From Nocardiopsis sp. TSRI0078 (GTDB lineage Bacteria > Actinomycetota > Actinomycetes > Streptosporangiales > Streptosporangiaceae), in the NCBI RefSeq assembly GCF_001905145.1, contig NZ_LWLB01000012.1:535628-599627 (forward strand): a stretch of DNA of 64,000 nt, in the 5' to 3' direction. Each line of letters opens with the position of its first letter. The first letter of the stretch is position 1. The notes beneath the pieces are model-generated. The model ran no database searches and had not been told where the DNA came from. It worked only from the letters and a program-made list of their open reading frames with translations. A program made the position numbers and the translations under genes. This document shows, piece by piece, positions 8,993 to 16,483 of the stretch.

Positions 8993-9872
8993 GCGCTGTT
9001 TTTTGAACGGGTGAGGTCTCGAAGCCAGATCCGGATCGAGGCGACCTGCACGGTCCCGTCGAAGATCGCGGCCCGCTTGTCATAGCGGGTCGCGACCGCC
9101 CTGTTCTGCTTGAGCAGGTTGATCGCCCGCTCCACGGTGTTGCGGTCGCGGTAGGCCACCTGGTCGAAGACCGGGGGCCTACCGCCCGCCGACCCCTTGC
9201 GCCGGTGGTGTTCGCGCTGGTCGCGGGGTTGGGCGATGGTCGCTTTGATCCCGCGGCGGCGCAGGTGGGCCCGGTTGGCGCGGCTGGAGTAGGCCTTGTC
9301 GCCCAGCACCCGGTCCGGGCGGGTGCGCGGCCGGCCCGTACTGCGCGGCAGCCGGAGATCGCCCATCAAGGGCTCGAACATGGGGCTGTCCCCGCGCTGG
9401 CCCGGGGTGGTGGCCAGCACCAACGGGCGCCGATGCTGGTCTGCGAGCAGGTGGATCTTGGTGGTCAGCCCGCCCCGGGAGCGCCCCAGTGCTTCGGCCC
9501 TGTCCGGTTCGTCCCGGACCCGGTCCCCTTTTTCGCTGCCCCGGCAGCGTGCTGATGGGCCCGCACCGTGGTCGAGTCCACGCCCGCGATGAGCTCTTCG
9601 CCGCTGGCCGCGTCGATCCGCAGCCGGTCGGCGATCCTTTGCCAGGTGCCGTCGATGCACCAGCGGCGGTGGCGTCCGGCGGCGGTCTCCCAGGGTCCGT
9701 AGCGTTCGGGCAGGTCTCGCCAGGGGATGCCGGTGCGGGTGCGGAACAGGATCGCGTTGATGACCTTGCGGTGGTCGGCCCACTTCTTGCCCTTGTGAGG
9801 GTCGGTGGGCATGAGCGGGGCGAGCAGGGCCCGCTCGGCATCGGTGAGTTCATGGCGTCCGGGCACGTTCAC
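8989..9872 (-). CDS. IS5-family transposase, two overlapping frames
   Basis: DDE transposase made by joining an upstream frame (9872 to 9465; ELTDAERALLAPLMP, KWADHRKVINAILF, RWCIDGTWQRIADRL, GVDSTTVRAHQH) to a downstream frame that is one base back (ends 8989; GLTTKIHLLAD, GDKAYSSRANRAHL, GRPPVFDQVAYRDRNTVER). The Asp residues in GVDSTT and LGDKAYSS and the Glu in NTVER are the expected DDE triad. A -1 shift is needed; the run AAAAAGGGG at 9533-9525 on the coding strand is the obvious slippage site. Programmed frameshifting is known for the IS427 group, so the gene is probably functional. The final TAG comes from the target-site CTAG. Confidence 0.85.
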
Positions 9873-9923
9873 CCACCCTGCCAGAGCAGACCCTGCTCCG
9901 CTCTCACTTCCAAAAAACAGTGC
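8993..9923 (-). mobile_element. IS5-family insertion sequence, apparently complete
   Basis: A 931-bp element with imperfect terminal inverted repeats of about 23 bp: left GCGCTGTTTTTTGAACGG..., right (reverse complement) GCACTGTTTTTTGGAAGT.... It is flanked on both sides by CTAG (8989-8992 and 9924-9927), a 4-bp target duplication expected for the IS427 group. It carries one transposase in two overlapping frames. The target CTAG supplies the stop codon of the transposase on one side and of the YdcF-like gene on the other. Confidence 0.88.
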
Positions 9924-10529
9924 CTAGAGCCCGGCGTGGGCGGGTGCGGGGCGCAGGAGTGCGTCGCGCAGGGCCTTGACGGCGGCGCCGACCTCGCGGG
10001 CGTAGCCGATCACCGTGGAGCGGCGCCGTGCGCCCATGCTGGAGTCCCCCACCCCGACGGCGTCGATCCCGGCGGCCCGCGCGAGGGCGACCGTGCGGGG
10101 GAGGTGGAAGGACTGGGTGACCATGGTGGCCGCGCGCACGTCGAACAGGCCGCGCACCCGCACGCAGGTGTCCCAGGTGCGGTAGCCGTAGCGGTCGGCG
10201 TCGATCCTGTCGGCGGGCACGCCCTGCCTGACCAGGTACTCGGTCATGGTGTCGGTCTCGCGGCGGGACACCTCGCGGTTGTCGCCGGAGACGATGATCC
10301 GCTCGATCCTGCCGTTCTCGAACAGGCGCACGGCCAGGTCCAGGCGGCGGGCGAGCAGCGGCGAGGGCCCCTCGTCCCACGCGGCGGCCCCCAGGACGAC
10401 GGCCACGGGCCGGTGGGGGACGGTGTCGACTCCCCTGCGGCGTCCGGCGCTGGCCGCGTAGGTCCAGGCGTAGGGGGCCAGTGCCAGGGCGCACGCGCCC
10501 GCTCCGACCGCCGCGATCCACAAGCCCAC
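9924..10529 (-). CDS. YdcF/SanA-like DUF218 membrane protein (second copy)
   Basis: Paralogue of the protein at 4381-5118. One membrane segment near the start (GLWIAAVGAGACALALAPYAW) is followed by VAVVLGAAAW, IIVSGDN, ETDTMTEYLV and TQSFHLPRTVALARAAGIDA. The GTG at 10529 has AGGAGAGG seven bases upstream and gives 201 residues with the membrane segment at the N-terminus; an upstream start at 10697 would add unrelated Arg-rich sequence. The stop codon TAG (9926-9924) lies inside the CTAG duplicated by the adjacent insertion sequence, so the protein escaped damage. Predicted to act in the envelope; enzymatic role unknown. Confidence 0.78.
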   Translation of the reverse strand: MGLWIAAVGAGACALALAPYAWTYAASAGRRRGVDTVPHRPVAVVLGAAAWDEGPSPLLARRLDLAVRLFENGRIERIIVSGDNREVSRRETDTMTEYLVRQGVPADRIDADRYGYRTWDTCVRVRGLFDVRAATMVTQSFHLPRTVALARAAGIDAVGVGDSSMGARRRSTVIGYAREVGAAVKALRDALLRPAPAHAGL

Positions 10530-10731
10530 TCTGCCGCCTCTCCTGCTGTCCGGTGCGGACGCGTGGCCGCCGTGCCGGTCGCGCGGGGCCGCGTGTCGCA
10601 CCCCATCATGGCGCACCTGTGGAAGTGGTGGTATCCGGACGAAGGAGCGCAGACCGCCGCGCGTGTACGGGGGGCGGGCGCCCGGGCGGCGGCGCACGGC
10701 TGCTCCGGCCCCGCCGTGCGGGATGCCGGGC

Positions 10732-11349
10732 TCAGCCGCCGATGGCCCTCAGGCCGGCCCAGGAGAAGGAGCGCTTGTGCCGGACCTGGAGGGAACCGCC
10801 CTGGCAGGTGCCGGTGATGACGAAGTGCGGGTGGGACGGCCCGCGGAGCGAGTCCACCCTGGAGCGCAGGACGCCGAACCAGGAGGAGTCCACGTCCACC
10901 TCGGCGGTGGAGCCCTCGGGCAGGATCAGGTCCGCCATGCCCCAGGAGGCGTCGACGTGGACCTCGGTGACGGGGGAGGTGAGGGAGGCCTCGCGAAAGT
11001 CCAGGCGGGTGACACCGTGCTTGTTGTGCGCCTCGACGCGGTGCGGCACCCGCCACCGGCCCTTGCGGACGGTGACGCTGCCCTGGGAGTGGATGACGAG
11101 GGCGTCGCCGCCGTCGCCGTGCTCCGGGGAGCGGCCGCCCGCCGCCGCGGGGGTCCGGCCGACGGGCGCCCCGGCGCCCGTGGGCAGGTCCGCGACGACC
11201 GGTTCGAAGTCGGCGTAGGTCTTGGCCGCGTAGGCCGCGCCGAGCCGCTCGTCGAGCTCGTCGAGGGTGATCCGCCCCTCCGCGGCCGCCTCCCGCAGGA
11301 CCTCGGCCACCTGGTCCCTCTCCGCGTCGGAGACACGCATCCGGCTCAT
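10732..11349 (-). CDS. DUF1707 domain protein with LiaF-like C-terminus
   Basis: Residues 4-55 form a DUF1707 (SHOCT-like) domain: RVSDAERDQVAEVLREAAAE, then GRITLDELDERLGAAYAAKTYA. After a Gly/Pro linker, the C-terminal half (ALVIHSQGSVTVRKGRWRVP, DASWGMADLILPEGSTAEVD) is a beta-rich repeat region like that of LiaF/DUF4097-type cell-wall stress proteins. No membrane segment is visible, so it is probably cytoplasmic or membrane-associated through a partner. ATG at 11349 is chosen because family members usually begin M-R-x-S-D-A-E; a GTG at 11364 is possible. Function is unknown. Confidence 0.78.
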   Translation of the reverse strand: MSRMRVSDAERDQVAEVLREAAAEGRITLDELDERLGAAYAAKTYADFEPVVADLPTGAGAPVGRTPAAAGGRSPEHGDGGDALVIHSQGSVTVRKGRWRVPHRVEAHNKHGVTRLDFREASLTSPVTEVHVDASWGMADLILPEGSTAEVDVDSSWFGVLRSRVDSLRGPSHPHFVITGTCQGGSLQVRHKRSFSWAGLRAIGG

Positions 11350-11524
11350 GTCGTTGGAGACCACTGTGCTCGCCCCGGTCCTCTCCGCCTTTTGTCACAC
11401 CCACGGTAGAACATGGCATGGAAGGAATACAGAGCCGGCGGGACCGGCCACCGCTCCGGCGCTCCCAAGGTCGGTGCCCCCGCGCGCTTTGGAGAGGTCG
11501 GGGACTGGGTACCGCTTCTCTAGG

Positions 11525-11577
11525 GTGGTTGAGGACTCTGCCGGGGTAGGACGGACCCCGGCAGAGTCCTGAACCAC
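11525..11577. repeat. 53-bp near-perfect hairpin in an 830-bp divergent spacer
   Basis: Two 23-bp arms pair with a single mismatch around a 7-nt loop (AGGACGG); the core arm is GGACTCTGCCGGGGT, perfectly complementary over 15 bp. No T-run follows. It lies between two divergently transcribed genes, so it is not placed as a terminator for either. The rest of the spacer (11350-12180) holds no reading frame I can support on codon pattern or similarity; its right part presumably carries the promoter of the helicase gene. Confidence 0.6.
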
Positions 11578-12180
11578 ACACGGTTCCCCTCCCCGGGGTC
11601 CCCTGGAGTACACGATCCCGCACCGGGACGCGTTCTGCACAGAGCGTGTCCGGAACCGGCCACCGGGTGAACCCGGATCCGTCGAGCGACTCGCGCTCCG
11701 GGATGTCGTGTGCCTCCCTTCGACCCGTGCTTTTCGGTCCCTCTTGTCGCCGTGCGCGTGGCCCGCTCCCACACCCCCCACGAACACCACCCGGAACAGG
11801 CAGTCCCTCCGTCGGCGACCCCTGGGGAATCTGTTTTCGGACAAGCCATAACAAGGCTTACGGACATCGAAGCTCGACGAAGAACCCCAGGTCGCCGCCC
11901 CCCTTCGGCACGCCCCCGAAAAACCTCCGCGGAACACTCGAACGCACTTGCGCAAAGACCCTCCTGACCTGCGTGAACACAAGCCCCTCAGAACACCCGG
12001 AGCCTGACGGGAATCGCCCCCGGAGCGGCGTTTGCCCAAATTCGGCGGCGAGCATCCTCTCAATAGGCGCGGAGCCGCTCCGATCGGCTCCGCGGCACCA
12101 TCCGCTCAGCGACACCCATCCGCTCCGACCGCCCCGAGCACACAGACACCACCTGGTCGAAGACCGGAGGAAACCACGAC

Positions 12181-14007
12181 GTGTCCGCCCTCGCGATCGC
12201 CCCGACGTTTCTCAGCGACTTCACCCGCCTCACGCCCGACGTCCAGCTCAACACCCTGGCCGTGATGCGCGCCTACCAGGCGGGCGAACGGCCCGACCTG
12301 GAGTCCGTCGCGGACGCCGCCGACCCGCGCGTCCGGGTCCTCGACATCGCCCCCGACTGGTCCGGCGTCGTCGTCCCCGCCCCCGACACGGGCGAGGACG
12401 AGCGCCCCGGGGACGAACGTCCCGACGGCCACCCGAACGGCACGCGCTACCGCCTGCTCACCGTGCGCCCGCGCGACGAGGCCCTGCGCTTCGCACGCGG
12501 CCTGCGCCCCGACACCCCGGTCGGGGCCGCCCCCGGCGGAGCCGACCCCACGCCCACCGGGCCGCCCGAGCTCGCCGGCGCGCTCCAGGCGCCCTTCGAC
12601 CAGTGGCAGCTCACGCTCCACCCCGACCAGCACCGGATCACCGAGACCCACTACAACGGTTCCGTGCAGGTCACCGGCGGGCCGGGGACCGGCAAGACCG
12701 TGATCGCGCTGCACCGGGCCGCGCACCTGGCCCGGCGCGACGCGGCCCTGCACCCCGACGACATCCGCGAGTCGGTGCTCCTGACCACCTACAACCGCGC
12801 GCTGGCCCAGTCCCTGGCCGAGCGGCTGGACCAGCTCCTGCCCGATCCCGGCGTCCGCGCCCGGGTGCGCGTGGCCACCATCGACAGCCTCGCCCGCTCG
12901 GTCGTACAGGCCCACACCAGCGTGGCGCCCCGCCTGGTCGGCAAGGACGAGCTGGCCCGGCGCTGGCGCGCGGTGGCCCTGGCCGACGGCCTGCCCTTCT
13001 CCGGCCGCTTCCTGGTGGACGAGTGGGAACAGGTCATCCTCGCCAAGGGACTGGAGATGCTGCCCCAGTACATCCGCTGCGAGCGCAGCGGCCGGGTGCA
13101 GCACCTGGCTCCCGAGCACCGGCGCCAGGTGTGGGAGACCGTGCGGCGCTACGTCGGCGCGATGCGGGTGGAGGGGCTGTGGTCCTACCCGCAGCTGGCC
13201 GCCGAGGCCGCCCGGCTCCTGGACCGCGGCGAACCCCTGTTCCGTCACGCGGTGGTCGACGAGGCCCAGGACCTGCACCCGGCCCAGTGGCGGATGCTGC
13301 GCGCCGCCGTTCCCGAGGGCCCGGACGACCTGTTCATCGTCGGCGACCCGCACCAGCGGGTGTCCGACAACCGGGTGTCGCTGGCCTCGCTCGGCATCAA
13401 CGTGCGCGGACGCGGCCACCGGCTGCGGGTCAGCTACCGGGTGACGCAGGAGATCCTGGACTGGAGCATGCCGATCCTGGACCGCCGGGCGGCCCTGGGC
13501 ATGGACGACAACGCCGACACCCTGGCCGGCTACCGCTCGCTGCTGCACGGCCCGGCGCCGGTGGTGCGCGGCTGCGACGACCGCGCCGAGGAGCTCGCCG
13601 CGCTGGGCGACTGGGTGCGGGTGTGGCTGGAGGCTGGGGTCAACCCCGCGGAGATCGCGGTGGCCGGGCGCAACCAGTGGGTGGTGCGCGGCATCGCCAA
13701 GGAGCTGGAGGCCCGCGGCGTCCGCACGGCCCCGCTGGAGGGCGGCGGCACCGCCGAGGCGGTGCGCGTGGGGACGATGCACCGGCTCAAGGGCCAGGAG
13801 TTCCGCTGCGTGGCGCTGGTCGGGGTCGGTGACCACCTGCTGCCGCCCAAGGCCGCGGTCGAGGCCGCCGACGGCGACCAGGTGGCACTGGAGCACGCCT
13901 TCCAGCAGGAGCGGACGCTGTTGTTCGTGGCCTGCACCCGGGCGCGCGACGCGCTGTACGTGTCGCACGTGGGCCGGCCCAGCCGCCTGATCACCGGTAC
14001 CTGGTAG
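12181..14007 (+). CDS. UvrD/Rep-type helicase with RelE-like N-terminal domain
   Basis: Superfamily 1A DNA helicase of 608 residues. Walker A is GGPGTGKT (166-173), the Walker B box is DEAQD (360-364), and motifs GDPHQ, SYR, VGTMHRLKGQEF and ACTRARDALYV follow in order. Residues 1-105 (IAPTFLSDFTRL..., PRVRVLDIAPDWSGVVV, RYRLLTVRPRDEAL) read like the RelE/ParE toxin fold, a fusion seen in some uncharacterised helicases. GTG at 12181 has GGAGG ten bases upstream. The protein is shorter than UvrD and lacks large 1B/2B insertions. It is not next to other repair genes. Helicase assignment is firm; RelE-like similarity is a pattern judgement. Confidence 0.85.
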   Translation: MSALAIAPTFLSDFTRLTPDVQLNTLAVMRAYQAGERPDLESVADAADPRVRVLDIAPDWSGVVVPAPDTGEDERPGDERPDGHPNGTRYRLLTVRPRDEALRFARGLRPDTPVGAAPGGADPTPTGPPELAGALQAPFDQWQLTLHPDQHRITETHYNGSVQVTGGPGTGKTVIALHRAAHLARRDAALHPDDIRESVLLTTYNRALAQSLAERLDQLLPDPGVRARVRVATIDSLARSVVQAHTSVAPRLVGKDELARRWRAVALADGLPFSGRFLVDEWEQVILAKGLEMLPQYIRCERSGRVQHLAPEHRRQVWETVRRYVGAMRVEGLWSYPQLAAEAARLLDRGEPLFRHAVVDEAQDLHPAQWRMLRAAVPEGPDDLFIVGDPHQRVSDNRVSLASLGINVRGRGHRLRVSYRVTQEILDWSMPILDRRAALGMDDNADTLAGYRSLLHGPAPVVRGCDDRAEELAALGDWVRVWLEAGVNPAEIAVAGRNQWVVRGIAKELEARGVRTAPLEGGGTAEAVRVGTMHRLKGQEFRCVALVGVGDHLLPPKAAVEAADGDQVALEHAFQQERTLLFVACTRARDALYVSHVGRPSRLITGTW

Positions 14008-14020
14008 GACGCGGGCAGAG

Positions 14021-14052
14021 GACGGGGGCGCCGCGGTGGCGGCGCCCCCGTC
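14021..14052. terminator. 14-bp perfect hairpin between converging genes
   Basis: GACGGGGGCGCCGC pairs perfectly with GCGGCGCCCCCGTC around a 4-nt loop (GGTG). It begins 13 bp after the helicase stop and faces the DUF6114 gene, so it can terminate both. Confidence 0.75.
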
Positions 14053-14081
14053 GCCGTGTCCGGCGCCGTGCCCGGTGGGGA

Positions 14082-15620
14082 TCAGGTTCCGGCGAACTGC
14101 CCGTTGAGGTCCGTGATGTTCATGAGGTCGGTACCGGCCATGGGGTTGTCCACCTCCACGTCCGTGACGACCATGTACGGGAGCAGCAGCGGGGGCGGGA
14201 AGTCCGGGGTGAAGGTGAGCGGGATACCCAGGATGCTCACGCGCATGCGGGTGATGTGCATCTCGACGGTCCCGTCCATGACCATGGTGGGCAGGCCGAG
14301 GCTCATCCGGGTACCGGCGTCCTCGAACCACAGCTCGGCGCCGCTGAAGTCGGCCCGGCTCATGGTCAGCCGGATGTACTTCCGGGGGCCGTTCATGGTG
14401 GGGCACTCCACCACGCCCTCGTAGCGCGCGCCGCTCATCGTCAGTCGGCCGGAGGTCAGCCCGGACGTGCTGATCGCACCCTGGAAGCAGTCGTACTCCT
14501 GCTCCAGCGGGACCTCGGGGAGCCGCCCCTCGTCCTGGGCCGCCTGGCAGTCGCGGACGGCGTCCAGGAACTCCTCCTCGGACTCGGTCAGGGCGGTCTC
14601 GTCGGTGCGCAGCTCGCACTCCTCCGGGCTGCCCTCCCCGCCCTCCTCCTGCGGCTCCTCCGGCTCTCCGTCCTCCGTCGCCTCCTCGCCGTCCCCACCG
14701 CCCTCGCCGCTTCCGTCGCCGCCCGGTTCGGTGGGCCCCGCACTGGGACCGGCGCTCGGGTCGGCGCTCGGAGGCGGGGAGGGCTCGGTGGAGGGGGACG
14801 GGGAGGGCTCGTCGGCGGGCTGCTCCTCCTCGTCGCCCGGAGGGGTGAACCAGTCCCAGGGCCAGTCCAGGGCGGGCGCGCTCGCCAGGACCAGGGCCGC
14901 CGCCAGGGGCAGGGCGAGGGCGGCCAGCGGCCGGGGCCCCCGCCGGGGGTCGGAGACGGTCTCGTCGGGGGCGGTCCCCCCGACGGCGTCGGTGGCTCCG
15001 TCCGGGGCGCCGACGGCCTCCGCGGGAGCGGGGGCGCCGACCGGTCCGGCGACGACGGCCCGGTCGTGAGCGGTGTCCGGTCCGCTCCCGGCTCCCACCC
15101 CGTCCACCCGGGTTTCGGTCATGGTTTCGGCGTTGGTGTCGGTACCGTCTCCGGCCGTGGATCCCTCGTCCTCGCCCCCGTCGCGGCCCTGGGGTGCCTC
15201 GTGCGCCCCCCTCCGGCGCCGCCGCGGGCGCCGCCGGACGAGGGGCGCCCACGCGAACACGAGCGAGCCGCCGACGATACCGAGCAGCATCCCGATGGCG
15301 AACCCGCCGAAGTTGGAGGTCACGAAGGACACCAGGGCGAGGAGGAGCCCGACGATCCCGAAGAAGACGTGCTGTGCGGGCTGCAGCCAGCTCAGCACGC
15401 CCAGGGTGATCATCAGCAGCGCGATGAGGGTCCCGGACACGCCGGCGATGCCGGCGTAGATGATCAGGTCGATCGGCAGGACCAGGCTCTGCGCGGCCGG
15501 GGCGACCAGCAGCTCGATTCCGGCCGCGACGAGGAGGAGTCCGCCCCAGAACGGCCGGCCGCGCCGCCAGTCCCGGAAGTGTCCCCGTCCCGCTCGCAGC
15601 AGGGTCAGTGCGTGGGCCAT
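14082..15620 (-). CDS. DUF6114 membrane protein with long acidic linker
   Basis: The first 130 residues hold four to five membrane segments typical of DUF6114 (GGLLLVAAGIELLVAPAAQS, IYAGIAGVSGTLIALLMITL, FFGIVGLLLALVSFVTS, GGFAIGMLLGIVGGSLVFAW). A long Ala/Asp/Glu/Pro/Ser linker containing one more hydrophobic stretch (LALPLAAALVLASAPAL) leads to a beta-rich C-terminal domain (about 380-512), similar in character to the DUF6230 partner. It ends 4 bp after the upstream DUF6230 gene stops, so the two are one operon. DUF6230/DUF6114 pairs are common in actinomycetes and uncharacterised; a surface lipid or polymer role is only a guess. Confidence 0.82.
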   Translation of the reverse strand: MAHALTLLRAGRGHFRDWRRGRPFWGGLLLVAAGIELLVAPAAQSLVLPIDLIIYAGIAGVSGTLIALLMITLGVLSWLQPAQHVFFGIVGLLLALVSFVTSNFGGFAIGMLLGIVGGSLVFAWAPLVRRRPRRRRRGAHEAPQGRDGGEDEGSTAGDGTDTNAETMTETRVDGVGAGSGPDTAHDRAVVAGPVGAPAPAEAVGAPDGATDAVGGTAPDETVSDPRRGPRPLAALALPLAAALVLASAPALDWPWDWFTPPGDEEEQPADEPSPSPSTEPSPPPSADPSAGPSAGPTEPGGDGSGEGGGDGEEATEDGEPEEPQEEGGEGSPEECELRTDETALTESEEEFLDAVRDCQAAQDEGRLPEVPLEQEYDCFQGAISTSGLTSGRLTMSGARYEGVVECPTMNGPRKYIRLTMSRADFSGAELWFEDAGTRMSLGLPTMVMDGTVEMHITRMRVSILGIPLTFTPDFPPPLLLPYMVVTDVEVDNPMAGTDLMNITDLNGQFAGT

Positions 15621-15624
15621 GGGA

Positions 15625-16272
15625 TCAGAAGCACTCGTGGTCGCCGGGCTTGACGGCCAGGCTCAGACCACTCAGGCGCAGGGATCCGGAGGTGACCGCC
15701 CACGTGGTCAGCTCCATGTCGGAGACGGTGATGGAGTCGGCCTGCAGACCGAAGCCGCCCGCGGGTCCCTGACCGCCCTCGGCCTTGTCCAGCGTGCTGG
15801 CGTCGCGGCCGATCTCGATGGAGTCGAACGCGGCGTTGCCCCGGAGCTGTTCGATGTCGAGGACGAGGTCGGTGCCCTCGACGGGCTCGGCCTTGCCCGC
15901 CTCGATGACCAGGGTGGCCTCGCCGATGGAGAGGTCCCAGAGGGAGGACATGCACAGGTTGGTCAGCTCGGCGGTGCTCACCGAGGACAGGCCGACCGCC
16001 CGGGAGGAGCCGTCCACGGACTGGGCGGGGGCGCCGTACTGCGTGAAGCCGTGGCCGACGAGTTCGTCGGCCGACATCTTGAAGTTGTCGCCGGAGACGG
16101 CGAACGATGCGGCGAGCAGCCCCTGCGTGGTCATTCCGCCGAGGACGGCGGCGGCCACGAAGCCCGGGACGGCCACGAGGGCGAATCTGCGCCAGAGGGT
16201 GCCACCACCGCCTTCGTGCTGCTCAGGCGTTTCCTGGGACGCCTCTGGCGCCTCGCCGGAAGCCTTGGGCAT
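15625..16272 (-). CDS. DUF6230 family exported protein
   Basis: A 215-residue protein with a hydrophilic N-terminus, one membrane or signal segment (FALVAVPGFVAAAVLGGMTT), and a beta-rich extracytoplasmic domain starting AASFAVSGDNFKMSADEL. The family is often annotated as cholesterol esterase in actinomycete genomes, but no lipase motif is present, so that name is not supported here. First gene of an operon with the DUF6114 gene. Its promoter region is shared with the divergent GMC oxidoreductase gene and contains two inverted-repeat motifs. Confidence 0.82.
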   Translation of the reverse strand: MPKASGEAPEASQETPEQHEGGGGTLWRRFALVAVPGFVAAAVLGGMTTQGLLAASFAVSGDNFKMSADELVGHGFTQYGAPAQSVDGSSRAVGLSSVSTAELTNLCMSSLWDLSIGEATLVIEAGKAEPVEGTDLVLDIEQLRGNAAFDSIEIGRDASTLDKAEGGQGPAGGFGLQADSITVSDMELTTWAVTSGSLRLSGLSLAVKPGDHECF

Positions 16273-16341
16273 GAGTACCTCCTGTATTCCGCCGCGGGGG
16301 GCGGCGAGGGAGAGCGAAACTTGCGCCGGAGCGCGCCACGC

Positions 16342-16357
16342 GTGTTACATGGAACAC
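16342..16357. promoter_or_regulatory. inverted repeat GTGTT-N6-AACAC
   Basis: Perfect 5-bp inverted repeat with a 6-nt centre, 70 bp upstream of the DUF6230 start and 22 bp from the shared cluster motif at 16379-16403. The same N6 geometry in both suggests a second operator, but the half-sites differ. Confidence 0.3.
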
Positions 16358-16378
16358 AACCTACTCGGCGGTAGTGAC

Positions 16379-16403
16379 GAACATTACAATAGTTGTTGTC
16401 ACA
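16379..16403 (-). promoter_or_regulatory. shared cluster operator, copy 1
   Basis: On the minus strand this reads TGTGACAA-N6-TTGTAA-N-GTTC, identical in its fixed bases and spacing to the site at 19475-19499 before the SDR gene. The two arms form an imperfect inverted repeat (GTGACAA against TTGTAAT). It lies 80 bp before the GMC oxidoreductase start and 106 bp before the divergent DUF6230 start, and it is AT-rich in a GC-rich genome. The MerR-type regulator at 18608-19408 is the likely binder. Confidence 0.65.
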
Positions 16404-16483
16404 TTTCTAGATGGCGCATTCAACGTTGCGGACTCGTATCCGGCGCATTACGGACCCGCAACTGACCTGGAGAGAGACCAGCC

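Noticed and set aside
11395..12063. Open frames in the long divergent spacer considered as genes
   Set aside because: Translations are Arg/Gly/Pro-rich, lack ribosome sites and any recognisable pattern, and the frames cross the 53-bp hairpin.
12106..15252. A 1048-codon open frame on the minus strand
   Set aside because: It runs antisense through the helicase gene and only borrows the frame of the real DUF6114 gene's opposite phase; the translation is repetitive with no domain.
15625..16272. Annotation of the DUF6230 protein as cholesterol esterase
   Set aside because: No lipase nucleophile motif (GxSxG) or catalytic triad is present, so only the family name is used.
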